Assembly: GCA_903927955.1 (NCBI GenBank)
Contig: CAIYOW010000046.1
Location: 1 to 57,569 of the forward strand
Reading direction: 5' to 3'
DNA length: 57,569 bases
Source: an uncultured Methylococcaceae bacterium
GTDB taxonomy: Bacteria > Pseudomonadota > Gammaproteobacteria > Methylococcales > Methylomonadaceae
Of this stretch, positions 18,605 to 26,416 are shown one piece after another. The notes below the pieces were generated by a model. It was not told where the DNA came from. It made no database searches and saw nothing but the letters and a program-made list of their open reading frames with translations. Position 1 is the first letter of the stretch. Every line of letters starts with the position of its first letter. Both the position numbers and the translations under genes were made by a program.

Positions 18605-19696
18605 ATGTCAAGTATTGAGCAGTCAGCGGTAGAAAATTATTTAAAATTATTTATTGATGCCAGCCATGGCCTCGATTTAGTATCGGCAAAATCAGTTAAA
18701 GCCATCGTGGTCGAGGGTAGCAATGTTAGTGTAACCATTGAGCTAGGTTATCCCGCCAAAAGCTATGTGGAAGAATTGGCAACGGCGGTGACCGCGCATT
18801 TGAAAACCCTGCCCGGCATTGGCGAGGTGAAGGTTGAGGTCGGCTTTAAAATTACCGCACACAGTGTTCAGCAGACTCTGAAGCCAATGGCGAACATAAA
18901 AAATATCATTGCAGTCGCTTCCGGCAAAGGCGGGGTTGGCAAATCGACCAGTGCCGTCAATATCGCCTTGGCATTGGCGGCAGAAGGGGCGAGCGTGGGC
19001 ATTTTAGATGCCGATATATATGGCCCAAGTATCCCCACCATGCTAGGTTTGTCAGGTTTGCCCGATAGTCCGGACAAGAAAACCATGTTGCCGAAAGTGG
19101 CCTACGGTATCCAAACCATGTCCATCGGCTATTTGGTGGAGGCCGACCAAGCCATGATCTGGCGTGGCCCTATGGTCACCAATGCCTTGCAACAATTGTT
19201 GCGTGACACCCGTTGGGAAGCCATTGATTATCTGATAATTGATTTGCCACCGGGCACTGGCGACATTCAATTGACCTTGGCACAGCAAATTCCGGTTAGC
19301 GGCGCAATTATTGTCACCACCCCGCAAGATATTGCCCTGATCGATGCCCAGCGCGGCTTGGCCATGTTCAATAAAGTCAATGTGCCGGTGCTGGGTATTG
19401 TGGAAAATATGAGCCTGCATATTTGTTCGCAGTGCGGACACGAAGAAGCCATTTTTGGCGTGGGCGGCGGTGCCGATATGGCACAGGCTAATCGGGTCGA
19501 ATTTTTAGGCGCATTGCCGCTGGATATTAATATCCGTCAAGATGCCGACTTGGGCAAGCCCACCGTAGTGGCGGCACCGGACAGCCGCGCCGCACAACTT
19601 TATAAAGCCATTGCCCGCAAGGCCGCCGCTAAATTGGCCTTACGCACCAAAGACTTTAGTGGGCGTTTCCCCAACATTGTGGTGCTGAACAGCTAG
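18605..19696 (+). CDS. mrp: Mrp/ApbC family iron-sulfur cluster carrier ATPase
   Basis: The 363-residue protein has an N-terminal MIP18/DUF59-like domain (about 1-90) and a deviant Walker A, SGKGGVGKST, followed by ILDADIYGPSIPTML. A HICSQCGHE motif (CxxC) binds a bridging Fe-S cluster between dimer subunits. It is a cytoplasmic carrier delivering Fe-S clusters to apoproteins. ATG 18605 has AGGGAAC upstream; an earlier in-frame start at 18566 is unlikely. The pairing of metG and mrp in opposite directions is also seen in E. coli. dcd begins 74 bp downstream. Confidence 0.95.
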   Translation: MSSIEQSAVENYLKLFIDASHGLDLVSAKSVKAIVVEGSNVSVTIELGYPAKSYVEELATAVTAHLKTLPGIGEVKVEVGFKITAHSVQQTLKPMANIKNIIAVASGKGGVGKSTSAVNIALALAAEGASVGILDADIYGPSIPTMLGLSGLPDSPDKKTMLPKVAYGIQTMSIGYLVEADQAMIWRGPMVTNALQQLLRDTRWEAIDYLIIDLPPGTGDIQLTLAQQIPVSGAIIVTTPQDIALIDAQRGLAMFNKVNVPVLGIVENMSLHICSQCGHEEAIFGVGGGADMAQANRVEFLGALPLDINIRQDADLGKPTVVAAPDSRAAQLYKAIARKAAAKLALRTKDFSGRFPNIVVLNS

Positions 19697-19770
19697 CTAT
19701 TGTAGCCGCGCAATGTTTAGCTTGTGTTAAACTTAACCGTTATTAAACAATCAGCATAATAAAAACCAAC

Positions 19771-20337
19771 ATGGGCATCAAGTCGGACAAATGGATACGC
19801 CGGATGGCAGCGCAGGGCATGATAGAGCCTTTTGAACCCGGGCAAGTGCGTTATGCCGAAAATGGCAGCAAGGTCATTTCTTATGGCACGTCCAGCTATG
19901 GCTACGACGTGCGTTGTGCCGACGAATTTAAGATATTTACCAACATCAACTCTGCTATTGTTGACCCCAAGGCGTTCGACCCTAACAGCTTTGTTGACTT
20001 GCAGTCGGATGTTTGCATTATTCCGCCCAATTCGTTTGCTTTGGCGCGCACTGTGGAGTTTTTCCGGGTGCCGCGCAATGTGCTGACCATTTGCTTGGGC
20101 AAATCCACTTATGCCCGTTGTGGCATCATTGTCAATGTGACACCGCTGGAACCGGAATGGGAAGGTCATGTCACCTTGGAATTTTCCAATACTACAACAT
20201 TGCCCGCAAAGATTTATGCCAACGAGGGGGTTGCCCAAATGCTGTTTTTTAGTGGTGATGAAGTATGCGAGACTTCTTATAAAGATCGGGGCGGCAAGTA
20301 TCAGGGGCAAACCGGCGTGACCTTGCCCAAAGCGTAA
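19771..20337 (+). CDS. dcd: dCTP deaminase
   Basis: Dcd deaminates dCTP to dUTP, feeding dUMP for thymidylate synthesis. The 188-residue length is typical. Conserved stretches include SYGYDVRC near the N-terminus, [10 protein letters not shown] (containing the catalytic region with Arg), [19 protein letters not shown] with the catalytic Glu, and [11 protein letters not shown]. The C-terminus ([12 protein letters not shown]) is the nucleotide-closing tail. No clear ribosome site precedes ATG 19771. A HIT gene follows after 27 bp. Confidence 0.96.
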   Translation: MGIKSDKWIRRMAAQGMIEPFEPGQVRYAENGSKVISYGTSSYGYDVRCADEFKIFTNINSAIVDPKAFDPNSFVDLQSDVCIIPPNSFALARTVEFFRVPRNVLTICLGKSTYARCGIIVNVTPLEPEWEGHVTLEFSNTTTLPAKIYANEGVAQMLFFSGDEVCETSYKDRGGKYQGQTGVTLPKA

Positions 20338-20364
20338 CTATTGACACTAACTGGAGTGGTTGCA

Positions 20365-20703
20365 ATGACAGATTGCTTGTTTTGTAAAATGGTGGCGGGT
20401 GACATCAAGCCAGACACGGTTTATCAAGATGACCAAGTATTGGCTTTTCGGGACATCAGCCCACAAGCACCAATGCATATTTTGGTGATTCCTAAACAGC
20501 ATGTGGCAACCCTAAATGACCTTGATGATGTAACCTTGGCAGGCCATATCCTGTTGACGGCCACTAAAATTGCCCAGCAACAAGGCTTTGCCGAAGCCGG
20601 ATACCGCACGGTACTTAATTGCAACCAAGACGGTGGACAAGCGGTGTATCACTTGCACTTGCATTTGCTGGCCGGTCGGCAAATGCACTGGCCGCCGGGT
20701 TGA
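20365..20703 (+). CDS. HIT family nucleotide-binding hydrolase (HinT-like)
   Basis: The 112-residue protein is a histidine-triad hydrolase: CLFCKMVAGDI at the N-terminus with Cys pair, HILVIPKQH, and the catalytic triad HLHLHLLAGRQMHWPPG at the end. HinT-like enzymes cleave aminoacyl- and other AMP phosphoramidates. ATG 20365 is supported by GGAG 8 nt upstream; a TTG at 20341 is not. It likely shares the dcd transcript. A strong hairpin follows. Confidence 0.95.
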   Translation: MTDCLFCKMVAGDIKPDTVYQDDQVLAFRDISPQAPMHILVIPKQHVATLNDLDDVTLAGHILLTATKIAQQQGFAEAGYRTVLNCNQDGGQAVYHLHLHLLAGRQMHWPPG

Positions 20704-20753
20704 TTGCCTGGTGGCTAGGGTAGGCACATCTTTTGTGGCCACTGCCATTGCAC

Positions 20754-20782
20754 AGCGTGGGCACAAACTGCGTGCCCACGCT
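20754..20782. repeat. Palindromic repeat element, copy 1
   Basis: AGCGTGGGCA (20754-20763) and TGCCCACGCT (20773-20782) form a perfect 10-bp stem with a 9-nt loop. The core 25 bp recurs at 26283-26307 with one mismatch, in the loop. It sits between convergent HIT and brnA genes and could terminate both, but lacks a T-tract. Confidence 0.75.
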
Positions 20783-20804
20783 ACGTTTCTTAGCAACCAC
20801 AGGT

Positions 20805-21152
20805 TTACGCTGCATGTTCCTTTAGCCACTCCTTCAGGGCTTCGTTCATGCGGGTTTGCCAGCCCTTGCCGGTGGCGCGGAAAGCCTCCAACACGTCGGC
20901 ATCGAGCCGTATGCCGGTGAAGATTTTTGGCGAGTCGGACTTAGGCCGCCCGCTTTTAGGTTTTAGCATTTCGGCAGCCAATTCAGCACCGAACAGTTCT
21001 GGCAAGACTTCGGATGCAGGGCGCAACCGTTTAAAATCGTCTTCGGTCAGTTCAAAGGTGTCGGGATCGGCAGCGATTCCGGCATTAATTTCGGCGTCTT
21101 CTTGTTCAGTAGGCAACTCTACCCGTAGACCAGATTTAGTTTTCAGAAACAT
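20805..21152 (-). CDS. brnA: BrnA-like antitoxin of a type II toxin-antitoxin pair
   Basis: The 115-residue protein ends with the BrnA ribbon-helix-helix domain: SDSPKIFTGIRLDADVLEAF, then GKGWQTRMNEALKEWLKEHA. BrnA binds and neutralises the RNase toxin BrnT and represses the operon. Its ATG at 21152 lies inside the last codons of brnT in the usual toxin-first order, with GGGAGG about 10 nt upstream. The toxin gene is broken (see 21136-21373), so this antitoxin is now solitary. It may persist as a DNA-binding regulator, protect against related toxins, or be decaying. Confidence 0.85.
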   Translation of the reverse strand: MFLKTKSGLRVELPTEQEDAEINAGIAADPDTFELTEDDFKRLRPASEVLPELFGAELAAEMLKPKSGRPKSDSPKIFTGIRLDADVLEAFRATGKGWQTRMNEALKEWLKEHAA

Positions 21153-21373
21153 AGCGGTTAACCTCCCTTGGGTTTGCTTTTCTCAGGCTAATAATGCGGA
21201 TGCCGTTGTTACGGGGCGTAAACACCAAGCAATACAGCCTGGTTTCAATCAAGCCATAGGCGATAAATCGAGTTTCGCCGTAGTCTTTGCGGATATCCGG
21301 TTCAATGCGGAAAGCTCACCTTATGGTTGGCAAGATTGATAACCTGTTTGTTGGCGTCCCATTCGTATGTCAT
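21136..21373 (-). pseudogene. brnT: brnT toxin remnant with internal deletion and frameshift
   Basis: From ATG 21373 the frame gives MTYEWDANKQVINLANHKVS, a typical BrnT N-terminus, then stops at a TGA near 21302. One frame over, sequence continues as EPDIRKDYGETRFIAYG and later IRIISLRKANPREVNRYV, the BrnT C-terminus, ending in TAA at 21136. About a dozen residues of the usual middle are missing. The downstream frame has a stop just before it and no start codon, so the C-terminal half cannot be made alone. The overlap with brnA is kept. Confidence 0.82.
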
Positions 21374-21581
21374 AACTATAATTGTATAAACAAAAACAAA
21401 ATAGACCAAGTTTTTGTTGGGTCAATCAAGGCTGGCAGTGACAATGCCGCCCACCAAGGCTATCCTTAACCCGCAGTCTCGCATTTTTGCAGGCAATTAA
21501 TCAGGAAGGCTTGACATCAAAACCGGCATATTACAAAAAATACTGTATAATATCCTGTTTTATATTAAAAACAGCATCGCT

Positions 21582-22391
21582 ATGTACAAGTACGACGGCC
21601 TATTGATCCACGAAAGTCACGATGACGACGGGGTTTTGCAGGTGGTCGACAACTTCGGTATACGCTCACTGCATTTTGGTTCGACCGCCATACAAAGCAG
21701 CATGTCCTTGGCACAACCCGAATGCTTGCAACTGGCCTACGCCAGGGCAATGACCAGTTGCTTGCTGTTTCTGCCGGAAATGGCCGAGCAAATATTACTG
21801 GTAGGCTTGGGCGGCGGCTCGCTGGTCAAGCATTGGTTGCACCATTTTCCCCAATGCCGTTTACAGGTGGTTGAGTACCGTAAAAATGTCGTTAAAATAG
21901 CCCGTAGCCATTTTTCCGTTCCTTTTGACCCGCGTCTGAAAATCGTTATTGGAGATGGCAGCCCCATTTTAAGGCAACGCGCCGCAACCGCGCCCGAATC
22001 TTACGGTTTGTTGTTTGTGGATGCCTTCGACCACGAAGGTATGGCGGAATCATTACGCAACCAAGCTTTTTTTGATGATTGTAAAAACCTGCTAAAACCC
22101 GATGGCATGATGGTGATCAATTTATGGGGCGGTGTCACCAACCCCGCTTTTATCGCTTGCACCGATTGGCTAGACACCGCTTTCAACGGACGGATGCTCT
22201 ATTTGCCGGTCAAAGACAGAAGCAATATCATTGGCTTGGCTTTTAATAGCCAAGTGCCTTGTTTTGATTTTAAAGACCTAAAGCAACGGGCCGAACTGCT
22301 CGAGTATCGCTACCAAATTGAATACCCTGCCTTTTTGCAGACTTTAAAAAGACATAACGCCAACACCCTGGCCCACATTATTAAATCATGA
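21582..22391 (+). CDS. Spermidine-synthase-like Rossmann-fold protein
   Basis: The 269-residue protein resembles polyamine aminopropyltransferases. An N-terminal beta region ([15 protein letters not shown]) is followed by a nucleotide-binding motif [20 protein letters not shown], an acidic VVEYRKNVV strand, VIGDGSPIL, and [11 protein letters not shown]. It probably binds S-adenosylmethionine or its decarboxylated form. Whether it makes spermidine is uncertain: no speD is nearby and such relatives include methyltransferase-like proteins. Its last codons overlap the ygiQ start (22388) by 4 nt. A TATAAT at 21547-21552 may be its promoter. Confidence 0.8.
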   Translation: MYKYDGLLIHESHDDDGVLQVVDNFGIRSLHFGSTAIQSSMSLAQPECLQLAYARAMTSCLLFLPEMAEQILLVGLGGGSLVKHWLHHFPQCRLQVVEYRKNVVKIARSHFSVPFDPRLKIVIGDGSPILRQRAATAPESYGLLFVDAFDHEGMAESLRNQAFFDDCKNLLKPDGMMVINLWGGVTNPAFIACTDWLDTAFNGRMLYLPVKDRSNIIGLAFNSQVPCFDFKDLKQRAELLEYRYQIEYPAFLQTLKRHNANTLAHIIKS

Positions 22392-24568
22392 CCACATCTG
22401 TTCTTGCTGACGCGCCTTACTTGTTCGGTTACCGTAAATACTGGGCGCAACGCTTTGGCGTAGCCCCCGAATTGCCCATGACGCGCGAAGAAATGGATGC
22501 CTTGGGGTGGGACAGCTGCGACATTATTTTAGTAACTGGTGATGCTTATATAGACCACCCCAGCTTTGGTATGGCCCTGATAGGCCGTCTGTTAGAGGCG
22601 CAAGGCTTCCGTGTCGGCATCCTGTCACAACCGGATTGGACGAACGCTGAAGACTTTAAGGCATTAGGCAAGCCCAACCTGTTTTTTGGCGTGACCGGCG
22701 GCAATATGGACTCAATGGTCAACCGCTATACCTCCGACAAAAAAATCCGCTCTAACGATGCTTATACCGCCGATGGCGTGGCGGGCAAGCGCCCAGACCG
22801 TGCCGTCAATGTCTATTCACACCGCTGCCGTGAAGCCTACAAAGACGTGCCGATCATTATCGGCGGCATAGAGGCCAGCTTACGGCGCATTGCCCACTAC
22901 GACTATTGGTCGGACACGGTACGCAAATCGGTGCTGCTCGATGCCAAAGCCGATTTACTGGTATATGGTAACGCCGAGCGGCAAGTGGTGGAAATTGCCC
23001 ATCGTTTGGCGAATGGCGAGACTATCGGCGAGCTGAAAGGCATCCGTGGCACCGCCCATTTTGTCAAACAAATCCCCGCTGGTTTTGCCGTTAAGGACTC
23101 CACCGAAATAGACCAGCCAGGCACACTGATGCCCGCAGTCAACCCCTATCAGGAACAACCGGCTTGCGAGCTAAAGCCCGAAACCACCAGTCCTTTGCTG
23201 GCAACAGGCGAATCGGCTATCCGTTTCGATAAGTTGGCGATGCGCCAGCAACGCGCCAAAACAGTTATCCGCTTACCCGCTTACGAGGCGGTTAAAAACG
23301 ACCCTATTTTATACGCCCATGCGTCACGGGTGATGCACGCCGAAACCAACCCCGGCAATGCGCGGCCTTTGCTACAGCAACACGGCAGCAGGGACGTGTG
23401 GCTCAATCCGCCGCCCATCCCTTTAAGCACCAAAGAAATGGATGGCGTGTTTGCCTTGCCGTATTCACGTTTGCCGCACAAAACTTACGGCAAAGCCCAT
23501 ATACCCGCGTTTGAAATGATCCAACATTCGGTCAACATCATGCGCGGCTGTTTTGGCGGCTGCACTTTTTGTTCAATCACCGAACACGAAGGCCGCATTA
23601 TCCAAAGCCGCTCGGAAGATTCCATTATCAAAGAAATTGAAGCCATCCGCGACACATCACCTGCCTTTACCGGCCATATTTCCGATTTGGGCGGGCCAAC
23701 AGCGAATATGTACCGCTTGGCCTGCAAAGACCCAAAAATTGAAGCTGCCTGCCGTAAACCGTCCTGTGTTTATCCGGGCATTTGCCCTAACTTGGATACC
23801 GATCATACCCCGCTGATCAAACTGTACCGCCGCGCCCGCGCCTTGCCTGGCATTAAAAAAATCTTTATCGCCTCCGGATTGCGTTACGATTTGGCAGTGG
23901 AATCGCCGGAATATGTCAAAGAGCTAGTGACTCACCACGTGGGTGGTTATCTGAAAATAGCGCCCGAACATACCGAACAAGGGCCATTATCTAAAATGAT
24001 GAAGCCCGGCATGGGCACTTACGACCGCTTTAAGGAAATGTTCGACCGCTATTCTAAAGAAGCGGGCAAAGAACAATACCTGATTCCCTATTTTATTGCC
24101 GCCCACCCCGGCACCACCGATCTGGATATGCTCAATTTGGCAATCTGGCTGAAACGCAACGGCTTTAGGGCCGACCAAGTGCAGGCGTTTTTGCCATCAC
24201 CGATGGCGACCGCCACCGCCATGTACCATTCCGGCAAAGACACGCTGCACAAAGTCAACTACAAAGCCCCCGATATGGTGATACCCAAAAGCGTCAAACA
24301 ACGCCGCTTGCACAAAGCATTTTTGCGTTACCATGACCCCAAAAATTGGCCCTTGTTGCGTGATGCCTTAAACAGCATGGGGCGTTCAGACCTGATTGGC
24401 AACGGCAAACAGCACTTGGTGCCGTCGTTCCAGCCCAAAGGCACTGTGCCAGTGACCAGTGGCAAAGCCCACGTGTTCAAAACCAAACACACCGGTTTCG
24501 GCAAGCCCGTCACCGACAGCAAAAAAACCTACGCCAAGCAGCGGCCCAAACCATCCGCCAGCCGCTAA
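22388..24568 (+). CDS. ygiQ: YgiQ family radical SAM protein
   Basis: The 726-residue protein has the N-terminal UPF0313 domain ([37 protein letters not shown]) and a radical SAM core with CFGGCTFC (CxxxCxxC), which binds the 4Fe-4S cluster. [13 protein letters not shown] and [19 protein letters not shown] are family hallmarks. The C-terminal tail is basic and low in complexity. The physiological reaction of YgiQ is not established. The start overlaps the preceding spermidine-synthase-like gene by 4 nt (ATGA), indicating coupled translation. Confidence 0.95.
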   Translation: MTTSVLADAPYLFGYRKYWAQRFGVAPELPMTREEMDALGWDSCDIILVTGDAYIDHPSFGMALIGRLLEAQGFRVGILSQPDWTNAEDFKALGKPNLFFGVTGGNMDSMVNRYTSDKKIRSNDAYTADGVAGKRPDRAVNVYSHRCREAYKDVPIIIGGIEASLRRIAHYDYWSDTVRKSVLLDAKADLLVYGNAERQVVEIAHRLANGETIGELKGIRGTAHFVKQIPAGFAVKDSTEIDQPGTLMPAVNPYQEQPACELKPETTSPLLATGESAIRFDKLAMRQQRAKTVIRLPAYEAVKNDPILYAHASRVMHAETNPGNARPLLQQHGSRDVWLNPPPIPLSTKEMDGVFALPYSRLPHKTYGKAHIPAFEMIQHSVNIMRGCFGGCTFCSITEHEGRIIQSRSEDSIIKEIEAIRDTSPAFTGHISDLGGPTANMYRLACKDPKIEAACRKPSCVYPGICPNLDTDHTPLIKLYRRARALPGIKKIFIASGLRYDLAVESPEYVKELVTHHVGGYLKIAPEHTEQGPLSKMMKPGMGTYDRFKEMFDRYSKEAGKEQYLIPYFIAAHPGTTDLDMLNLAIWLKRNGFRADQVQAFLPSPMATATAMYHSGKDTLHKVNYKAPDMVIPKSVKQRRLHKAFLRYHDPKNWPLLRDALNSMGRSDLIGNGKQHLVPSFQPKGTVPVTSGKAHVFKTKHTGFGKPVTDSKKTYAKQRPKPSASR

Positions 24569-24619
24569 AGCCAATGCAATTTGGCAGCTCCAGGCTTTAT
24601 TAGCCCGTGCCTAGCCTTG

Positions 24620-24667
24620 TATAATGCCCTGCTAGCCGGAGCGGCTTACATGCCGTCACCGCTTTTT
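24620..24667 (+). promoter_or_regulatory. Promoter -10 and terminator-like leader hairpin before ychF
   Basis: TATAAT lies at 24620-24625. AGCGG (24640-24644) can pair with CCGCT (24659-24663), immediately followed by T residues to 24667, an intrinsic-terminator shape. ychF begins 28 bp later. No clean -35 was identified. The short leader could act as an attenuator. Confidence 0.45.
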
Positions 24668-24695
24668 AACTTACACTATCAATAACTATAATCTT

Positions 24696-25787
24696 ATGGC
24701 ACTGTATTGCGGAATTGTGGGATTACCCAATGTGGGTAAATCAACCTTATTTAACGCCCTGACCAAAGCAAAAATTGCGGCTGAAAACTACCCGTTTTGC
24801 ACCATAGACCCAAACGTCGGTGTTGTGCCTGTGCCGGACAAACGTATGGAAAAATTGGCGGAAATTGTCAAACCTGAACGCGTATTGCCGACCACCATTG
24901 AATTTGTCGATATTGCCGGTTTGGTGGCAGGGGCTTCAAAAGGCGAGGGCTTAGGCAACAAATTCCTCGCCAATATCCGCGAAACCGATGCCATAGCCCA
25001 TGTGGTGCGTTGCTTTGAAGATGATAACGTTGTCCATGTCGCCGGTAAAATCGACCCGCTGTTTGATATTGAAGTGATCAACACCGAGTTGGCGCTTGCC
25101 GATATGGCATCTGTTGAAAAAGCCCTGCTGCGTTCCACTAAAATAGCCAAAACCGGCAACAAAGAAGAACTGGCCAAGAAAAATGTGCTGGAACAAGTCT
25201 ATAAACAACTGGATGCCGGTTTGCCCGCGCGTACCCTGCCATTAAGCCTTGATGAAAAAGCCCTGATCCGCGATTTATGCCTGATGACGTTGAAACCCAC
25301 CATGTATATAGCCAACGTGCAAGATGACGGTTTCGACAATAACCCCCTGCTGGATAGCGTGCGCACCTTTGCCGCCCAAGAAGGCGCAATGGTAGTGCCC
25401 ATTTGCGCGGCGATAGAAGCCGAAATAGCACAACTGGACGATGAAGAAAAGAAAGAGTTTTTGGAAGACTTAGGTTTGGAAGAACCCGGCCTGAACCGCG
25501 TGGTGCGCGCCGGTTATCAATTATTAGACCTGGCCACTTATTTTACTGCTGGTGTCAAAGAAGTGCGGGCTTGGACTATTCCTGTTGGCGCATCGGCCCC
25601 GCAAGCGGCTGGCGTTATCCACAGCGATTTTGAAAAAGGCTTTATCCGTGCCGAAGTCATTTCTTATGAAGATTTTATCACCTACAATGGCGAACAAGGT
25701 GCTAAAGATGCCGGTAAATGGCGTTTGGAAGGCAAAGACTATACTGTAAAAGATGGCGATGTCATGCATTTTAGATTCAATGTTTGA
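24696..25787 (+). CDS. ychF: Ribosome-binding Obg-like ATPase YchF
   Basis: The 363-residue protein is the normal length. Walker A GLPNVGKS is at 9-16, the switch region is [20 protein letters not shown], and a C-terminal TGS domain covers about 280-363 ([20 protein letters not shown] to [11 protein letters not shown]). YchF hydrolyses ATP rather than GTP, binds ribosomes and modulates stress responses such as catalase regulation. pth, its common neighbour, is absent. tRNA-Met follows 68 bp downstream. Confidence 0.97.
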   Translation: MALYCGIVGLPNVGKSTLFNALTKAKIAAENYPFCTIDPNVGVVPVPDKRMEKLAEIVKPERVLPTTIEFVDIAGLVAGASKGEGLGNKFLANIRETDAIAHVVRCFEDDNVVHVAGKIDPLFDIEVINTELALADMASVEKALLRSTKIAKTGNKEELAKKNVLEQVYKQLDAGLPARTLPLSLDEKALIRDLCLMTLKPTMYIANVQDDGFDNNPLLDSVRTFAAQEGAMVVPICAAIEAEIAQLDDEEKKEFLEDLGLEEPGLNRVVRAGYQLLDLATYFTAGVKEVRAWTIPVGASAPQAAGVIHSDFEKGFIRAEVISYEDFITYNGEQGAKDAGKWRLEGKDYTVKDGDVMHFRFNV

Positions 25788-25855
25788 CAATTGGCAGCGG
25801 GCTATTTATAATTTCCGCTCTTTACAGCGACATGTTCCAACACATGTTAAAAAAG

Positions 25856-25932
25856 GGTGATATAGCTCAGTTGGTTAGAGCGGAGGATTCATAACCCTCA
25901 GGTCGGTGGTTCAAATCCACCTATCACCACCA
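25856..25932 (+). tRNA. tRNA-Met (anticodon CAT)
   Basis: The 77-nt gene folds as a full cloverleaf. Acceptor GGTGATA pairs with TATCACC, followed by A and encoded CCA. The D stem is GCTC/GAGC, the anticodon loop TTCATAA has CAT at 25890-25892, and the T arm GGTGG/CCACC carries TTCAAAT. One A-C mismatch closes the anticodon stem. It is not the initiator type (acceptor 1-72 is paired, no GGG/CCC anticodon stem). A CAT anticodon could also be tRNA-Ile2 modified by TilS; elongator Met is preferred. Confidence 0.9.
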
Positions 25933-26282
25933 ATAAAACCAAGCTGTTGTAAGCCTTCCAAATAAACTGCCAGTGTCCTGTTTACGCTACGCTGTATACG
26001 GGCTGCATTTCTATACTTTTAATTGGTTTGGTGCATTTTCCAATCCAAAACAGCCGCATATCTACCCCCCATTTTAAGCCTGCCGATAGTCAACCGTATT
26101 TTTATGTTGGCTATTCCCAAATCCCCTGCCTTTAAATTCCCGCATATCCCAACAGCCAAATCGCAACCACTACCAACCTTGTAGTTCAGAATTTATTCGC
26201 ACAAAAGGGCGCAAGCATTAACAATAAGGCGCCCCCCCTAAAGGGTACAAGTCGAATCCGCACCTACGTTGCTCATTTGACC

Positions 26283-26307
26283 GCGTGGGCACAAACAGCG
26301 TGCCCAC
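26283..26307. repeat. Palindromic repeat element, copy 2
   Basis: GTGGGCA (26285-26291) pairs with TGCCCAC (26301-26307) around a 9-nt loop. The 25 bp match the copy at 20755-20779 at 24 positions. Confidence 0.7.
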
Positions 26308-26362
26308 CCTACCATAAGGCTTGCTGCCGCGATAAACCGGCAGATCATCACAGCGCCATGGC

Positions 26363-26389
26363 AAAAAAAAATCGCCCGCCTTCGGCGGG
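26363..26389 (-). terminator. Intrinsic terminator of the large secreted-protein gene
   Basis: Read on the minus strand, CCCGCC and GGCGGG (26375-26380 with 26384-26389 on the plus strand) form a GC-rich stem, followed by a run of T residues (plus-strand A tract 26363-26371). It lies 27 bp past the stop at 26417. Confidence 0.85.
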
Positions 26390-26416
26390 ACAGAAAATAG
26401 TTAAAGGGTTAAATAG

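Larger units (their letters stand above)
25933..26416. other. Gene-free stretch after tRNA-Met
   Basis: This 484-bp stretch holds a copy of the palindromic repeat (26283-26307) and, at its right end, the terminator of the large minus-strand gene. I see no credible reading frame or RNA structure in 25940-26280. Confidence 0.6.

Noticed and set aside
21540-21565. LexA-like box (CTGTATAATATCCTGT)
   Set aside because: The right half does not match CTGT/ACAG symmetry; more likely just a -10 region.
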